The notes under the pieces are model-generated. The model was not told where the DNA came from. It worked only from the letters and a program-made list of their open reading frames with translations, and ran no database searches. Source: JABMMZ01 sp964600345 (lineage in GTDB: Bacteria > Bacteroidota > Bacteroidia > NS11-12g > UBA955). From it: DNA of 23,031 nt. The DNA lies in the NCBI GenBank assembly GCA_964600345.1, contig CAZRKA010000031.1, positions 1 to 23,031 on the forward strand, in the 5' to 3' direction. The translations under genes were made by a program, and so were the position numbers. This document shows, piece by piece, positions 1-9,054 of the stretch; positions within the stretch are counted from its first letter, which is position 1, and the number at the start of each line of letters is the position of its first letter.

Positions 1-2398
1 TTACGGTATCGTATTTTTCGAGTTTGGCAACCGGTTTTTTACTGCCGTCGTTGTACAAGGTGCCATACCAGGTTCCTCTGTTATAAGTAGAGGCGTAAAT
101 TACATTGCAATTGCAGGTTTTATCCGGTTCGTAATAGATTTCAAGATCCGTCACCCTGACAGAATTTGGCAATCCCTTGCTGAAATATCTCCAGTTGCTT
201 AGGGTAGAATCTGTATACCAAACGCCTCCTCCCATAGTACCTGCATATAATCCTCTTACTTTGCTCGAAGTGTCGAGCACAAGAGAGCCGACATTGAACG
301 AGAAATTGCCGCCTACCTGGGTCCACGACGAACCTTTGTTGTTCGAAACATAGACTCTGTTGTTAATGCCTATATAAACTGTATTGGGGTTGGAAGGAGA
401 TGTTTCGATGGCATTGATAACACCCGAAACCGGCTGCGTGATGGCTGTCCAGCCCGGAGTAACAGCGTTGACACTGTCAGTTCTGAAAAATGTACCATCC
501 GATCTGGATGCATAAAATATATGCGGATTGGAAATACAGTTTTCTGTTTCTGTGTAGTTATAAGAATTGCTGCCCCCCAGCATATTGGATATTTTTCTCC
601 ATGTGACTGTTCCGCTTCTGATATTATTGCTCCGCCATATATTTTTATAACCTATATACATGGTATTGCCATCGCCTTCGCGCAAAGAGAATGGCGTTAC
701 CCATCCACCCGATTCGTTGATGGTGTCGCTTCCGGTGGCAGTATATCCCTGACGGGCAATTGTGGCCTGTGTATTGACATTGTATATCCTGAAAATTTCG
801 CCGTAATACAATTCGCCGTAACTGTAAAGCGGGTCGGTCTGATCCACTTCGCAATCCATGCCATCTCCGCCGCGGGTGGTATACCAGCCCTGATTGTAAT
901 TGGCAGTGCCGTTGTCCTGATATCCGTTTATAAGAATGTCTTTTTTGGTTCTCGAAGCACTCATGCGGTATATCTGAGCAATGCCAAGACCGCTTTTAAG
1001 GGGTATCCAGGCGCTGCCTTTGTTTCTGCTCATATACAATCCGCCGTCGTTGCCCGCGAATATATTTTTAGTGACCGGATGTGCTACAAGTTCGTGCTGG
1101 TCGGCATGAATCTGATTCACCCAGTAACCTGCTATGGTCCATGTTTTACCGGTGTCCGACGACCTGAAAACATTGACACCTCCGCAATAAATGATACCCG
1201 CATTTCCCGGATCACTCACCATATCCATATTATACCATGCCTGTCCGCCTGAACCGCTTCCGGTTGTAGAGTAATCGTGAATATTGGGGGTAGTAGACTG
1301 GGTGCGGAAACTTGTACCGCTGTCGCGCGAGAGGTAAAAACCTTTGTGGGCGCTTCCGTTGGCAATCCAGAAATAGACCAGAGACGGGTCGAGTGAATTC
1401 ACTTCTATCACCGCTCTCGTTACAGCACTAGTGGGAATGCCGTTGCTGAGCTGAGACCAGTTAACGCCATTGTCGGTGGAGCGGTAAAGAAGTCCGTCTT
1501 TAGTAGCATATACCACATCGCTGTTATTCGGTTTGAAAACAATATCCTTGAAAAATCCGCCGTTATAAGTCTGAGTCCAGCTGCCGCCACCGTTGGTACT
1601 TCTGTAAATACCTCCGTTACACGCCGCCAGTATTGTACTTGTATCTACCGGGTCAATGATCAGTTTACTGACAGTGCGGTTGCCAAGTCCGGAACTGCGC
1701 TGTATCCATTTTCCTCCCGCATTATAACTTTTAAAAACCCCGTAACCGCTGGCATCGCTGTTATCTCTGTCGCCCGAACCAAAATACATGATATTAGTAT
1801 TGCGGGGATTAATGGCAATGGCCGAAACGCCAAGAGTGGGAAGAGAATCCGAATATACAGACCAGCTGATACCGCCATTGGTCGACTTCCAGATGCCTCC
1901 GGCCGCAGCTCCGACATATATGATATTGCTGTCTGTTGGATGCAGCGCTATCGAATTAACACGACCCATACCGTTAATCTGTCCGGTATTGTTAACCGGA
2001 AGGGTTGTTGGTCCTATACTTTTCCAGTCGCCCTGGGTTTTGCAGGCCACAGTTCCTGCTCCAAGACCGGGTCTTTGTATATCCCAAAGCAAATCGTCGT
2101 CTTTGATTTTCTGAATCAGGTCGTTGTATTGCAGAGAAGCATCCGGAAAATTTCCGGCACTGTCTATAATATGCGAAGCCAGCCATTCCCAGCGTTTAAA
2201 CACTTTCCAGCCATCGCCTTTTTGAACGCTGCGATTAGTCCAGTAAATTTCGAATGCCCTTTGAGTCTTGTAAAAGTTGACGGAAGGATCCTGCATCATG
2301 CTTATCCAGTAAGGATAATTGGCAGTGTCCATGGTGTTCTGGGCACCGAGTCTGAAGAAGCAAAAGAAAAAAAGTAGAATTAGTAATTGTACCCTCAT
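1..2398 (-). CDS. Secreted BNR/Asp-box (VPS10/sortilin-like) beta-propeller protein, 3' end outside window
   Basis: The minus strand is open from an ATG at 2398 to the left edge, giving 799 residues with no stop, so the C-terminus is missing. Residues 1-20 are a signal peptide (MRVQLLILLFFF, ending LGAQ). A conserved-looking N-terminal block (KGDGWKVFKRWEWL) is followed by at least eight Asp-box motifs of the form S-x-D/N-x-G-x-x-W: KSTNGGISW, RSTNGGGSW, RSTDNGVNW, SSDTGKTW, SRNKGSAW, SNNKGSSW and weaker ones. Such repeats form the blades of sialidase- or sortilin-type propellers. In Bacteroidota, proteins with this N-terminus are usually large, exported and end in a T9SS sorting domain; that tail would lie beyond the window, so T9SS export is inferred. 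No catalytic motif was seen, and binding or adhesion is more likely than hydrolysis. A -7 box at 2415-2422 supports this start. Long readings on the plus strand here (for example 521-1252) are shadows of this gene. Confidence 0.88.
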   Translation of the reverse strand, partial: MRVQLLILLFFFCFFRLGAQNTMDTANYPYWISMMQDPSVNFYKTQRAFEIYWTNRSVQKGDGWKVFKRWEWLASHIIDSAGNFPDASLQYNDLIQKIKDDDLLWDIQRPGLGAGTVACKTQGDWKSIGPTTLPVNNTGQINGMGRVNSIALHPTDSNIIYVGAAAGGIWKSTNGGISWSVYSDSLPTLGVSAIAINPRNTNIMYFGSGDRDNSDASGYGVFKSYNAGGKWIQRSSGLGNRTVSKLIIDPVDTSTILAACNGGIYRSTNGGGSWTQTYNGGFFKDIVFKPNNSDVVYATKDGLLYRSTDNGVNWSQLSNGIPTSAVTRAVIEVNSLDPSLVYFWIANGSAHKGFYLSRDSGTSFRTQSTTPNIHDYSTTGSGSGGQAWYNMDMVSDPGNAGIIYCGGVNVFRSSDTGKTWTIAGYWVNQIHADQHELVAHPVTKNIFAGNDGGLYMSRNKGSAWIPLKSGLGIAQIYRMSASRTKKDILINGYQDNGTANYNQGWYTTRGGDGMDCEVDQTDPLYSYGELYYGEIFRIYNVNTQATIARQGYTATGSDTINESGGWVTPFSLREGDGNTMYIGYKNIWRSNNIRSGTVTWRKISNMLGGSNSYNYTETENCISNPHIFYASRSDGTFFRTDSVNAVTPGWTAITQPVSGVINAIETSPSNPNTVYIGINNRVYVSNNKGSSWTQVGGNFSFNVGSLVLDTSSKVRGLYAGTMGGGVWYTDSTLSNWRYFSKGLPNSVRVTDLEIYYEPDKTCNCNVIYASTYNRGTWYGTLYNDGSKKPVAKLEKYDTV

Positions 2399-2414
2399 AG
2401 AATGTAATGTACAA

Positions 2415-2422
2415 CAAAGATA
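2415..2422 (-). promoter_or_regulatory. Bacteroidota -7 promoter box (TATCTTTG) for the BNR-repeat gene
   Basis: On the minus strand the eight bases read TATCTTTG, an exact match to the Bacteroidota TAnnTTTG consensus. The box ends 16 bases before the ATG at 2398, so the leader would be roughly ten bases. No clear -33 TTG/TTTG was found at the usual distance. Confidence 0.55.
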
Positions 2423-3113
2423 AGTTTTTATTTAAAATTGGTGATGTGGATTAATACATCCGGGCCTGCATATAGAATGGATTGTAAACAAATGGTAAAA
2501 TTTCGGTACTTATAATTTCTTTGATTTGTGTTACCTAATCATAATCAGAGGGTTTTAATCATTTTTCGAATAAGAAAATCATTAGGGTAAAAAAATATAC
2601 TTGTTTAATAGAAAATTGTTCTGGATTTAAGTGCATTTAGGTTAAGTTGAAGTTAGTTTTTGCTTATATCATCAGGCGTTTTTTAGCTTAAAACATTACC
2701 AAATTTGCAACGTTTTTTAACTCCTGAACACGAAAGTTACCTGAATCATTTGTTTAAAAAGTGTAAAATGAAAAATGGCAGATATATGACAGTATCATTG
2801 AACAGTAATTGATTATTTCCGGATTAAACAGCAGCTTTAGTACTTTGAAAAAGCATGATTGATTAATAGATTAGTTGAAGAGAATACAAAAAATGGACTT
2901 TAATGATATAGCCTTTTTCAATCAGTTAAAACAAAGAATTAAGTGTTTCAAGCAGGTCTGTTTATGTCATAAGAAAAGAATAGGTAAAATTGATTTATAA
3001 TAACTATTCAGATAGGGCATAGTCTGATTTGTTGCAGGGCAAAGCTTTCATCCGATTTTTCCGGCCTTTATCCGTCCTTCTTCACATTTATTTTTATTCC
3101 CGCCCAATTTCAC
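2423..3113. other. AT-rich intergenic spacer between divergent genes
   Basis: About 690 bases with no credible reading frame on either strand. The stretch is visibly AT-rich with many A and T runs. I found no strong hairpin, tandem repeat or RNA gene. It must hold the upstream parts of two divergent promoters. The stretch 3029-3142 can be read in frame with the DUF2723 gene from a TTG codon, but is judged leader and promoter DNA. Confidence 0.6.
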
Positions 3114-3121
3114 TATTTTCG
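3114..3121 (+). promoter_or_regulatory. Possible -7 box (TATTTTCG) upstream of the DUF2723 gene
   Basis: TATTTTCG differs from TAnnTTTG at one of its six fixed positions. It lies 21 bases before the ATG at 3143, which would give a short leader and argues against translation from the TTG at 3029. No convincing -33 element was seen. Confidence 0.35.
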
Positions 3122-3142
3122 CTTCGTTTTTTTGTAAAAATT

Positions 3143-6100
3143 ATGAGTTATAAAATGATTAACAACCTATTGGGTTGGTTGATGTTCCTGGTAGCGATGG
3201 TAGTGTACACACTGACACTTGAACCTTCTGTGAGTCTGTGGGACTGTGGTGAATTCATCTCTGCTTCGGACAAGCTTCAGGTTGTGCATCCGCCCGGAGC
3301 TCCTTTCTTTCTGCTGACAGGACGGCTATTTGCGATGTTTGCATCCGATCCGGCCGGAGTGGCCGTGGCTGTTAACATGATGAGCGCTGTTTGCAGTGCC
3401 CTGACAGTGTTGTTTACCTTCTGGATAACCACACATTTTGCAAAGAAAATGGTGAAAGACCAAAGTTCTGCAGCAAACCGTGCCGCTATATTCGGCAGCG
3501 GTATCATTGCAGCTCTGGCACTTACTTTCAGCGACTCTTTCTGGTTCTCGGCAGTTGAGGCAGAGGTTTACGCCATGTCTTCATTCTTTACTGCGCTTAC
3601 TTTCTGGGTAGCACTTCGCTGGGAAGAAAGCAACAGCGAATATGCAGACAAATGGCTGGTGATGATTGCCTACCTGATTGGACTGGCAATAGGAACTCAC
3701 TTGCTGAACTTGCTTGTTATACCCGCTGTTGTATTTATATACTACTACAAACACTATACACCAAACCGCAAAGGACTTATTTATGCATTCCTGATTGGTC
3801 TTGCGATATTATTCTTCATTCAGAAAGGCATCATTCCGGGTATCCCGATGCTGATGGCTAAGCTGGATCTGATTTTTGTCAACGACATGGGTATGCCGTT
3901 TAATTCAGGAAGCATTTTCGCATTAATGCTCCTGATAGGTTTAACTGCCTATGGTATTTATTACTTTGCGAAAATCAAACCGAATCACATGGCCAATCTG
4001 GGATTCGTTTGTCTTGCTTATATTCTTCTTGGATATTCGAGTTATGCCATGGTGGTTGTTCGTTCGCTCGACAATCCTGCTATTGACATGAACAATCCTG
4101 AGGAGCCTTTCAATCTGCTGAGTTATATCAACCGCGAACAATACGGAGATCGTCCGTTGTTTTACGGCCCTTATTTCAACGCACCTCCGGCCGACAACAA
4201 CGGCGACGGTTATCCTGATATCAAGGAAGGCAGAACCCTCTACAGAAAAGACGCAAGCAGCTATACCGATATCGGGGTTAAACAGGATTATATCTACGAA
4301 AAAAGCTATTCAACATTTTTCCCGAGAATGGGAGATAAGGATAAAGAAACCAGCGAACAGGGTTACAGAAGCTGGGGCAATATGAAAGAAGTGGTTGAAA
4401 GGCTGGATTATGCCGAACAGAGACTCGCCAACACCCAGGATCCGAAAGAGCGTCAGGAGATTCAGGCAGAAATCAACGATATAAAATCGGTTAAGCCTAA
4501 AATGAGCAATAACCTCTCATTCCTTTTCAGGTATCAGCTTGGTCACATGTATTTCAGGTATTTTATGTGGAATTTTGCCGGACGTCAGAACGATCAGCAG
4601 GGACACGATTTTAACGCCTATATCGACGGCAACTGGATAAGCGGTATTAAATTTTTCGATGCCCTCAGACTCGGACCACAAACAGAATTACCGGAGTATC
4701 TCGAAAAAAATCAGGCCAGAAACAAATTCTTTTTCCTGCCGCTCATACTCGGTATACTCGGATTGGTTTTCCATTTTAAACGCGGAAAGAACGATGCGGT
4801 TATCACCATGGTGCTTTTCCTGTTCACAGGTTTACTGATTAACATATTCCTGAACCAGCCTCCATACGAACCGCGCGAAAGAGATTACTCCATCGTAGGG
4901 TCGTTTCAGACTTTCTGTATTTGGATAGGTTTAGGTGTGTTATTTATATGGGACAAACTGAAGTCGAAAATATCAGGCATGGGGGCAGCAGTGCTTGCAG
5001 CAGTTGTTTCTCTCAGTGTTCCTTATCTGATGGGTTCGCAGGGCTGGGATGATCACGACAGAAGCAAGCGCTATCTCGGTATCGATTTTGCAAAGAACTA
5101 TCTCATTTCATGTCCTGAAAATGCCATTTTGTTTACCAATGGCGACAATGACACATATCCGCTCTGGTATGCACAGAATGTTGAAGGTATCCGTACAGAC
5201 GTTCGCATTATCAACCAGAGTTTGTTGCCGACAGACTGGTATTCGCAGGTATTGCTGACCAAAGTATACAAGAGTGAACCACTTCCTCTCACCATTACCA
5301 AAGATCAGCTTGCCGCCGGTGTGAATGATTATTTCCAGTATCAGGAAAGCAAGGATTTTGCACCTAAGGATTTGAGTTCAGTACTCAAACAAATGATGAG
5401 CGGTAAATCGCCTTATTACAGCACGCGCAAATTCAAAGTGCCGGTTAATAAACAAGCTGTAATTGACGCTGGTGTCGTTTCTATCAAAGACACTGCGGAT
5501 ATAGTAAACGAAATATTCATTGATTTTCCGGGCAGGGGTCTCAACAAAGGTGATCTTGTATTGCTTGATCTGATTGCGACCAATGCCGCTAAAGGCTGGA
5601 AGCGCCCTATATGTTTTACAACCACATCGGGCAGCGACGGATTCCTGAATATGGAAGCGTATTTCGAAAGAAGAGGTCTGGTATATCAGCTTATACCGAT
5701 TAAATCTCAGGCATCGAGAAACAATGTCAGCAGAGTAAATGAAGATGTTGTATACGACAACCTGATGAAACACTACCGTTATTCGGGCATGAAGGAAAAG
5801 TCGAATTTTTATCTCGACGATAAAGCGACAATAGTACCTTCTACCATTCAGAATATGTTTGTTTCGTTGTCAGGTCATTTCCTTGGCAAAATCGAAGAAA
5901 TTAAAATGCGCGATTCAGGTCTCTTGATTCCGGGTAACAAAGAAAAAATAGACGGGTATAAAGAGAAAATCAGAAACCTGATGATCAAATGTGAACAGGA
6001 AATTCCTGAAAAAGTATTGTTGACCAAAGGGCAGATGAAGTACAATATAGCCATGATCTGGCACGAGGTTGGTGATATGAAGAAAGCCGAACAGCACCTC

Positions 6101-6322
6101 AGCGAATTGTATGAGATTAGCCGTCAGGAAGTAAGGTATTTCATCAAGTTTGGCAGCCGCAAAACCATGTACATGAGAGGTCTCACCAAAGATGCCTTCG
6201 ATGTAATGGAACGCTGCGCCAATACTGCCAAGGAATGGAAAATGGATGTACTGAGCGGCAAATGGGATAAAACAAATAAAGACCTGAGTAATGCTGTCAA
6301 TAACTTTATCAATACAGACTAA
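3143..6322 (+). CDS. DUF2723 membrane protein (GT-C-like, putative protein O-glycosyltransferase), 1059 aa
   Basis: The N-terminal half has many hydrophobic segments. The first extracytoplasmic loop carries SVSLWDCGEF (D34, E37) followed by VVHPPGAPFF, the hallmark of DUF2723 (PF11028), which CAZy groups as GT117. An acidic residue in the first loop is a general feature of GT-C glycosyltransferases that use lipid-linked donors, so D34/E37 are candidate catalytic residues. The last ~450 residues look soluble and end in a helical, TPR-like part. By family analogy the protein would transfer sugar to exported proteins in the inner membrane; donor and acceptor cannot be told from sequence. The ATG at 3143 (MSYKMINN) is preferred over an in-frame TTG at 3029, which would place 38 residues over the probable promoter. 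A strong terminator follows at 6350-6379, so it is probably a single-gene unit. Confidence 0.85.
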   Translation: MSYKMINNLLGWLMFLVAMVVYTLTLEPSVSLWDCGEFISASDKLQVVHPPGAPFFLLTGRLFAMFASDPAGVAVAVNMMSAVCSALTVLFTFWITTHFAKKMVKDQSSAANRAAIFGSGIIAALALTFSDSFWFSAVEAEVYAMSSFFTALTFWVALRWEESNSEYADKWLVMIAYLIGLAIGTHLLNLLVIPAVVFIYYYKHYTPNRKGLIYAFLIGLAILFFIQKGIIPGIPMLMAKLDLIFVNDMGMPFNSGSIFALMLLIGLTAYGIYYFAKIKPNHMANLGFVCLAYILLGYSSYAMVVVRSLDNPAIDMNNPEEPFNLLSYINREQYGDRPLFYGPYFNAPPADNNGDGYPDIKEGRTLYRKDASSYTDIGVKQDYIYEKSYSTFFPRMGDKDKETSEQGYRSWGNMKEVVERLDYAEQRLANTQDPKERQEIQAEINDIKSVKPKMSNNLSFLFRYQLGHMYFRYFMWNFAGRQNDQQGHDFNAYIDGNWISGIKFFDALRLGPQTELPEYLEKNQARNKFFFLPLILGILGLVFHFKRGKNDAVITMVLFLFTGLLINIFLNQPPYEPRERDYSIVGSFQTFCIWIGLGVLFIWDKLKSKISGMGAAVLAAVVSLSVPYLMGSQGWDDHDRSKRYLGIDFAKNYLISCPENAILFTNGDNDTYPLWYAQNVEGIRTDVRIINQSLLPTDWYSQVLLTKVYKSEPLPLTITKDQLAAGVNDYFQYQESKDFAPKDLSSVLKQMMSGKSPYYSTRKFKVPVNKQAVIDAGVVSIKDTADIVNEIFIDFPGRGLNKGDLVLLDLIATNAAKGWKRPICFTTTSGSDGFLNMEAYFERRGLVYQLIPIKSQASRNNVSRVNEDVVYDNLMKHYRYSGMKEKSNFYLDDKATIVPSTIQNMFVSLSGHFLGKIEEIKMRDSGLLIPGNKEKIDGYKEKIRNLMIKCEQEIPEKVLLTKGQMKYNIAMIWHEVGDMKKAEQHLSELYEISRQEVRYFIKFGSRKTMYMRGLTKDAFDVMERCANTAKEWKMDVLSGKWDKTNKDLSNAVNNFINTD

Positions 6323-6349
6323 AAGGTTAGTCTAAAATAAAAATATATG

Positions 6350-6379
6350 GAAAGACGCACTGGTTGCGTCTTTCTTTTT
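6350..6379 (+). terminator. Intrinsic terminator after the DUF2723 gene
   Basis: A perfect 10-bp stem, GAAAGACGCA with TGCGTCTTTC, closes a five-base loop and runs straight into five Ts. A second 7-bp hairpin (AGACTAA/TTAGTCT, 6316-6333) overlaps the DUF2723 stop codon just upstream but has no T run. The terminator ends only 15 bases before the rlmB ATG. Confidence 0.85.
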
Positions 6380-6394
6380 CAAAGCAAGTATGAT

Positions 6395-7141
6395 ATGAAT
6401 AAAGAAGAAAAAGATTCCACCCTCATTTTTGGCATCAGGCCTTTGGAGGAAGCACTGGACAAAGGCGTGAATTTTATGAAAGTGTATGTTCAGAAAGGCA
6501 TGGGTGAGGGTCTGAAGCACATCAAGCAAATTCTGAACCGTCACAAGGTTAATTTCACGGAAGTGCCGAAAGAGAAACTCGACAGTCTGTCGAAATTCAA
6601 AAATCACCAGGGAGTGGTGGCCAAAATTTCTGCAATTACCTATTTCAATGCAGAAGAACTGGTTAAGGATTTACTTTCCAAAGGCAAATCACCTTTTCTT
6701 ATTGCCCTCGACAGAATTACCGATGTGAGGAATTTTGGGGCCATTGCACGTACTGCTATGGCAGCCGGTCTTGATGCCATTATCATACCCGAGAAAGGCG
6801 CGGCTACGGTCAGTGAAGAAGCCATTAAAACATCGGCAGGCGCTTTGTTGCATTTGCCGGTATGCCGTTCTACAAATTTGTTTCAAACAGTTAAGCATTT
6901 GAAAGATGATGGTTTGATGGTTATCTGCAGTACCGAAAAAGCAAATAAGGAAGTGTTTTACGAAAAATACAGCAAACCTTGTCTGCTGATAGTAGGCAGC
7001 GAAGAAGACGGTATTCAGCCTGCACTTTTAAAGCTGGCAGATAAACTGGTGAAGATTCCGATGAAAAGCGAACTCGATTCGCTTAATGTTTCGGTAGCAG
7101 CCGGTATCATGATTTATGAAGTGATAAGACAGAATCCCTGA
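6395..7141 (+). CDS. rlmB: 23S rRNA 2'-O-ribose methyltransferase (TrmH/SpoU family, RlmB-type)
   Basis: A 248-residue SPOUT enzyme that uses S-adenosylmethionine to methylate a ribose 2'-OH in 23S rRNA (G2251 in E. coli for RlmB). All three SpoU motifs are present: motif 1 NFGAIARTA (N113-R119), motif 2 LIVGSEEDGI (~198-207) and motif 3 IPM-x-S-x-LNVSVAAGI (221-238), which form the trefoil knot and AdoMet site. The N-terminal ~75 residues (FGIRPLEEAL, NHQGVVA) match the substrate-binding domain typical of RlmB. The ATG at 6395 is chosen over an in-frame codon at 6347 because the longer form would be translated from the terminator hairpin. It forms a likely unit with the next gene, nine bases downstream. 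A related TrmH paralogue with another target cannot be excluded. Confidence 0.9.
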   Translation: MNKEEKDSTLIFGIRPLEEALDKGVNFMKVYVQKGMGEGLKHIKQILNRHKVNFTEVPKEKLDSLSKFKNHQGVVAKISAITYFNAEELVKDLLSKGKSPFLIALDRITDVRNFGAIARTAMAAGLDAIIIPEKGAATVSEEAIKTSAGALLHLPVCRSTNLFQTVKHLKDDGLMVICSTEKANKEVFYEKYSKPCLLIVGSEEDGIQPALLKLADKLVKIPMKSELDSLNVSVAAGIMIYEVIRQNP

Positions 7142-7150
7142 TTACAATTT

Positions 7151-8722
7151 ATGAGAAATTTGATTTTCTCCCTATTTGCATTCTGTGCATTTTATCTCCA
7201 GGCGCAGAATCGCTTCAGCAAAGACCTGACGCTGAAAGTGATTTATCAGCATCAGTATAATTTAAATACAGATGCATTACTTCCATTTCTTAAACACAGT
7301 GAAGAAAAGTATCGTTTGGCGGCCTGCATGGCATTTGCTTCGGTTCAGGACACGGCAGCCATCAGAGATTTGAAAGAGTTGGCAAAAACAGATTTAAGTT
7401 CGGACGTCAGGAAAGCGGCCGTATTTAGTCTGGGTCAGTTGCGTTTGAACAGCATCAGCAAATATTTCATTTCTAAATACAATGAGAAAAATTACAAAAC
7501 CATCAGGAACGAATTAATGATGGCTATTGGCAAAGGGGCCCGCGCAGAGGATACCGTGTTTTACGATCACATAAAAATAAATAACAAGGACTCAGCAGCA
7601 AATTATGCATACGTTTACAGTGTTCATCAGGCGTATAGAAAAAAACATATCAGTAAAGGCATTCTAAAAAACATAAAGCAGATTATTTCGCATAAAAGCT
7701 ATTCCACCGTGGTGAAAAACAACAGTAAAGAGGCAGAGATACTGGCGATGTATTGGGGCTTGTTTCCCGGGCAGTATCGGTCGGGCTTACCTGATAAAAT
7801 TGATAACATGCCTCCAATGAAATTTCTTATAGATAACAGGGAAGTTTCACTACAGCTTCAACGCGATTCAAATCCTTATCATTTAATTGACTTTTTAAAC
7901 AAGGGTGAACTTACTGTTGTTTTACTTGAAAATCTGGCATTCAATGACAGTATGGCATTTGTTGTAAGAACGCATTGTATGGAAAAACTTTTAAGCAATC
8001 ATGTTTATAAGGATACGCTTGATTTCAAACGTTTGCTGGGTTCAGGGAATGGGGCATTTATTTCAATGGCTTGCGAGAAAATCAGAGAGGACAGCACTTT
8101 CAGAAAGCAGGACAGAATTTCCCCGGACTACCTAAACGGGATTCAAAAGAAACTAAGAATGCCGGAAGAATTTGAAGTATGGGTAGATATAGAAAAAACC
8201 AAAGCATGGTATACCAATTCAACATATACTTATAAGTCGTGGTTTACGACCGCTTATAAAAATCCGATTGACTGGGAGTTTGTAAACCGTATTCCGGAAA
8301 ATCAGAAAGTGAAGATAACAACGAATAAAGGCATTATCATCATGGTTTGCAGAGTGAATGAATCACCGGCTTCTGTGGCCAATTTCCTGAAACTTGCAGA
8401 CAGTGGTTATTACAACGGTAAATATTTTCACCGCATGGTGCCTGATTTTGTGGTTCAGGGCGGATGTCCGCGGGGCGACGGCTGGGGAGCATTAAACTGG
8501 GTGCAAAGAAGCGAGTTCAGCAATTTCCTGACTTATAAACCGGGTAGCGTAGGTCTTGCTTCGGCCGGAAAAGATTCAGAGGGTGTTCAGTTTTTTATCA
8601 CCCATACATGGACCCATCATCTGGATGGAAGATATACGATTTTTGCTGAGGTAATTGAAGGCATGCAGGTTGTCAATATGCTGACAGTCGGAGACATCAT
8701 ACTGAGGGTGGAAAGGATTTAA
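7151..8722 (+). CDS. Exported HEAT-repeat protein with C-terminal cyclophilin peptidyl-prolyl isomerase domain
   Basis: A 523-residue protein. Residues 1-19 are a signal peptide ending LQAQ, so it acts in the periplasm or outside. Residues ~38-130 resemble HEAT-type helical repeats (YRLAACMAFASV, VRKAAVFSLGQL), usually protein-binding surfaces. Residues ~385-518 are a cyclophilin domain: FHRMVPDFVVQGG carries the counterparts of cyclophilin A R55, F60 and Q63 (R428, F433, Q436), and GVQFFIT carries Q111 and F113 (Q480, F482). The position of cyclophilin A W121 is histidine (H490), a change seen in many bacterial cyclophilins. The middle (130-385) is not recognised. Expected role: cis-trans isomerisation of prolyl bonds in exported proteins. 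It starts nine bases after rlmB, so co-transcription is likely, though the functions are unrelated. Confidence 0.85.
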   Translation: MRNLIFSLFAFCAFYLQAQNRFSKDLTLKVIYQHQYNLNTDALLPFLKHSEEKYRLAACMAFASVQDTAAIRDLKELAKTDLSSDVRKAAVFSLGQLRLNSISKYFISKYNEKNYKTIRNELMMAIGKGARAEDTVFYDHIKINNKDSAANYAYVYSVHQAYRKKHISKGILKNIKQIISHKSYSTVVKNNSKEAEILAMYWGLFPGQYRSGLPDKIDNMPPMKFLIDNREVSLQLQRDSNPYHLIDFLNKGELTVVLLENLAFNDSMAFVVRTHCMEKLLSNHVYKDTLDFKRLLGSGNGAFISMACEKIREDSTFRKQDRISPDYLNGIQKKLRMPEEFEVWVDIEKTKAWYTNSTYTYKSWFTTAYKNPIDWEFVNRIPENQKVKITTNKGIIIMVCRVNESPASVANFLKLADSGYYNGKYFHRMVPDFVVQGGCPRGDGWGALNWVQRSEFSNFLTYKPGSVGLASAGKDSEGVQFFITHTWTHHLDGRYTIFAEVIEGMQVVNMLTVGDIILRVERI

Positions 8723-8979
8723 AAGCAGCACCGGTCCAGGATACTTTGTCAGGATGAGTTTTGCCCCGTGTATTATTTACAATGGGTTAATTCCGATTGA
8801 TAAACACAATATCGTTCCGTCTCAAGCAGATCTGTTACAGGCTGAAATTAGAGGTCCTTCGAAAAATTATCTGATTCCGGTATAACATATATGACATTAC
8901 CTGTCAGATTAGAAGATTTATTATGCAGCAGAGCAGGCAAATATTCCTGCCTTTTTATTCAAGCTTTCTATAGTCCCCA
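8723..8979. other. Intergenic stretch after the cyclophilin gene
   Basis: Together with 8980-9054 this makes a 332-base gap without a credible gene. The only structures I see are a weak terminator-like hairpin at its end (8933-8956) and a possible promoter just after it (8980-9006). A small GACA/TGTC inverted repeat near 8890-8905 is too short to interpret. Confidence 0.5.
8933..8956 (+). terminator. Weak candidate terminator before the FGGT-repeat gene
   Basis: GCAGG pairs with CCTGC, or alternatively AGGCA with TGCCT, around the loop, followed directly by five Ts. The stem is only 5-6 bp and the site lies 210 bases beyond the cyclophilin stop codon. Confidence 0.35.
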
Positions 8980-9006
8980 TTGCTTTCAAAAAAATTCTTT
9001 AATTTG
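8980..9006 (+). promoter_or_regulatory. Probable promoter of the FGGT-repeat T9SS gene
   Basis: TTG at 8980-8982 is followed after 16 bases by TTAATTTG (8999-9006), which matches five of the six fixed positions of TAnnTTTG. The predicted transcription start falls near 9011-9014, downstream of the TTG that could begin a longer reading frame at 8980. This supports translation from the ATG at 9055. Confidence 0.45.
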
Positions 9007-9054
9007 CATGGCATCCTGAATCGGGATACATCAAACAAACTTAAACGACACTTT

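Noticed and set aside
521..1252. A 243-codon open frame on the plus strand
   Set aside because: It lies fully inside the minus-strand BNR-repeat gene, whose translation shows a signal peptide and regular Asp-box motifs; the plus-strand product has no recognisable features.
3029..3142. N-terminal extension of the DUF2723 protein from a TTG codon
   Set aside because: The extra 38 residues cover a probable -7 box, begin with a rare start codon and precede a normal N-terminus at ATG 3143.
5378..5773. A 131-codon minus-strand frame
   Set aside because: It is a shadow within the DUF2723 gene and has no features of a real protein.
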